From an uncultured Eubacteriales bacterium (GTDB lineage: Bacteria > Bacillota > Clostridia > Oscillospirales > CAG-272), in assembly GCA_934446285.1 (NCBI GenBank), contig CAKSEI010000015.1:1-15725 (forward strand): DNA of 15,725 nt. The letters are read 5' to 3'. Below the pieces are notes generated by a model. It was not told the DNA's origin. It ran no database searches and saw only the letters and a program-made list of their open reading frames with translations. A program made the translations under genes and the position numbers. Shown in pieces: positions 15,175 through 15,725 of the stretch (position 1 is its first letter; every line of letters begins with the position of its first letter).

Positions 15175-15725
15175 TTAATCCCGTGTTATTTCAAGTTTAA
15201 TTTTTCCGAGCAGCTTTTCTCCGAGGTAATAGCCGACTTCTCCGACAGTCCCTGTTTCACTGCCGTAAAGAAATCTCGGGCGTTCGGTGAGCTTTTTTAT
15301 CTCTTCCCTCTCGCGCGGAACAACAACCGACAGACCCTGTACGTTTGTGACAAAGATATTGCCGCCGCCCGCGAGAGGAATTCCCGCCGCCTGTTCGTGC
15401 TCCGCGCTGAGATATACCCTCTCGAAGGTCGCAAAGCCCGCGTCAAGCGCCGCTTTGTGGTCATTCCAGTCGTCGGGGTCACCGAGAGTAACGCAGACAA
15501 GACGCACGCCATCGCGCTCGGCGCAGGTGACGAGACATCTCCCCGCCTCCTTTGTATACCCCGTTTTCATGCCGATACAGCCGTTATAGCTTCTCAGGAG
15601 CCTGTTGTGATTGACGAGGTATCTGCCGTTTTCCTTTCCGTCATACCTTATCGGGTACGTGTAAGCGGAGCAGGCAGCCCGCACCTCGGGCAGAGTAAGG
15701 GCGTATGACGCGAGCAGCGCCTGGT
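15175..15725 (-). CDS. dacB: D-alanyl-D-alanine carboxypeptidase, C-terminal part (partial)
   Basis: A class A low-molecular-weight penicillin-binding protein that trims the terminal D-Ala from peptidoglycan stem peptides outside the membrane. Only the last 182 residues are in the window; the N terminus, with signal peptide and the SxxK and SxN motifs, lies beyond 15725. The third active-site motif, KTG, is visible in GMKTGYTKEAGRCLV (codons at 15559-15567). Upstream, NHNRLL and the LPEVRAACS segment fit the family, and the last 90 or so residues look like the PBP5 C-terminal domain. The end, LLGKIKLEITRD, has no obvious amphipathic membrane anchor. In Bacillota, genes of this kind next to rluB are often the sporulation-linked dacB or dacF type; here spmA and spmB are not between them. 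The precise symbol is uncertain. Confidence 0.88.
   Translation of the reverse strand, partial: QALLASYALTLPEVRAACSAYTYPIRYDGKENGRYLVNHNRLLRSYNGCIGMKTGYTKEAGRCLVTCAERDGVRLVCVTLGDPDDWNDHKAALDAGFATFERVYLSAEHEQAAGIPLAGGGNIFVTNVQGLSVVVPREREEIKKLTERPRFLYGSETGTVGEVGYYLGEKLLGKIKLEITRD

Overview
The window looks like part of a chromosome of an anaerobic, spore-forming-lineage member of the Clostridia (Bacillota). The evidence is a Spo0A-family regulator, a purine gene set with a clostridial-type single-chain PurL, a formate-tetrahydrofolate ligase, an iron-sulfur PurF and a ferredoxin-type aldo/keto reductase. Isoleucine is encoded mostly by ATA although many other codons are GC-rich. I see no mobile element, CRISPR array, rRNA or tRNA.

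Region 1 (1-10813, + strand) is a tightly packed de novo purine operon: purF (3' part only), purM, purN, an IMP cyclohydrolase of the PurO type, a stand-alone AICAR formyltransferase, purD, purL and fhs. Junctions either overlap (8, 4, 14, 4 and 1 bases) or leave 2-9 bases, so translation is probably coupled. The two steps that most bacteria carry out with bifunctional PurH are split here between two adjacent overlapping genes. The formyltransferase is of the type that resembles the C-terminal half of animal ATIC. Fhs at the end can supply the 10-formyl-THF used by PurN and by the formyltransferase. purE, purC, purB and purK are not in the window. The operon ends at a strong terminator at 10897-10925.

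Region 2 (10960-13111, - strand) is a two-gene unit, a DUF362 protein followed by an aldo/keto reductase with two four-cysteine iron-sulfur motifs. It is read from a near-consensus promoter at 13083-13111. Its terminator appears to be the same hairpin, working in both directions, that ends the purine operon.

Region 3 (13119-15725, - strand) reads dacB-like D,D-carboxypeptidase (C-terminal part), rluB, a small acyltransferase-like protein and a Spo0A-family regulator. The Spo0A protein is the most interesting item. Its DNA-binding half is highly conserved, but its receiver has Glu at position 56 where B. subtilis Spo0A has the phosphorylated Asp, and other receiver residues are also changed. 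A perfect 10-1-10 inverted repeat lies upstream of its putative promoter.

All family assignments rest on motif recognition and recalled homologues; no database search was run.
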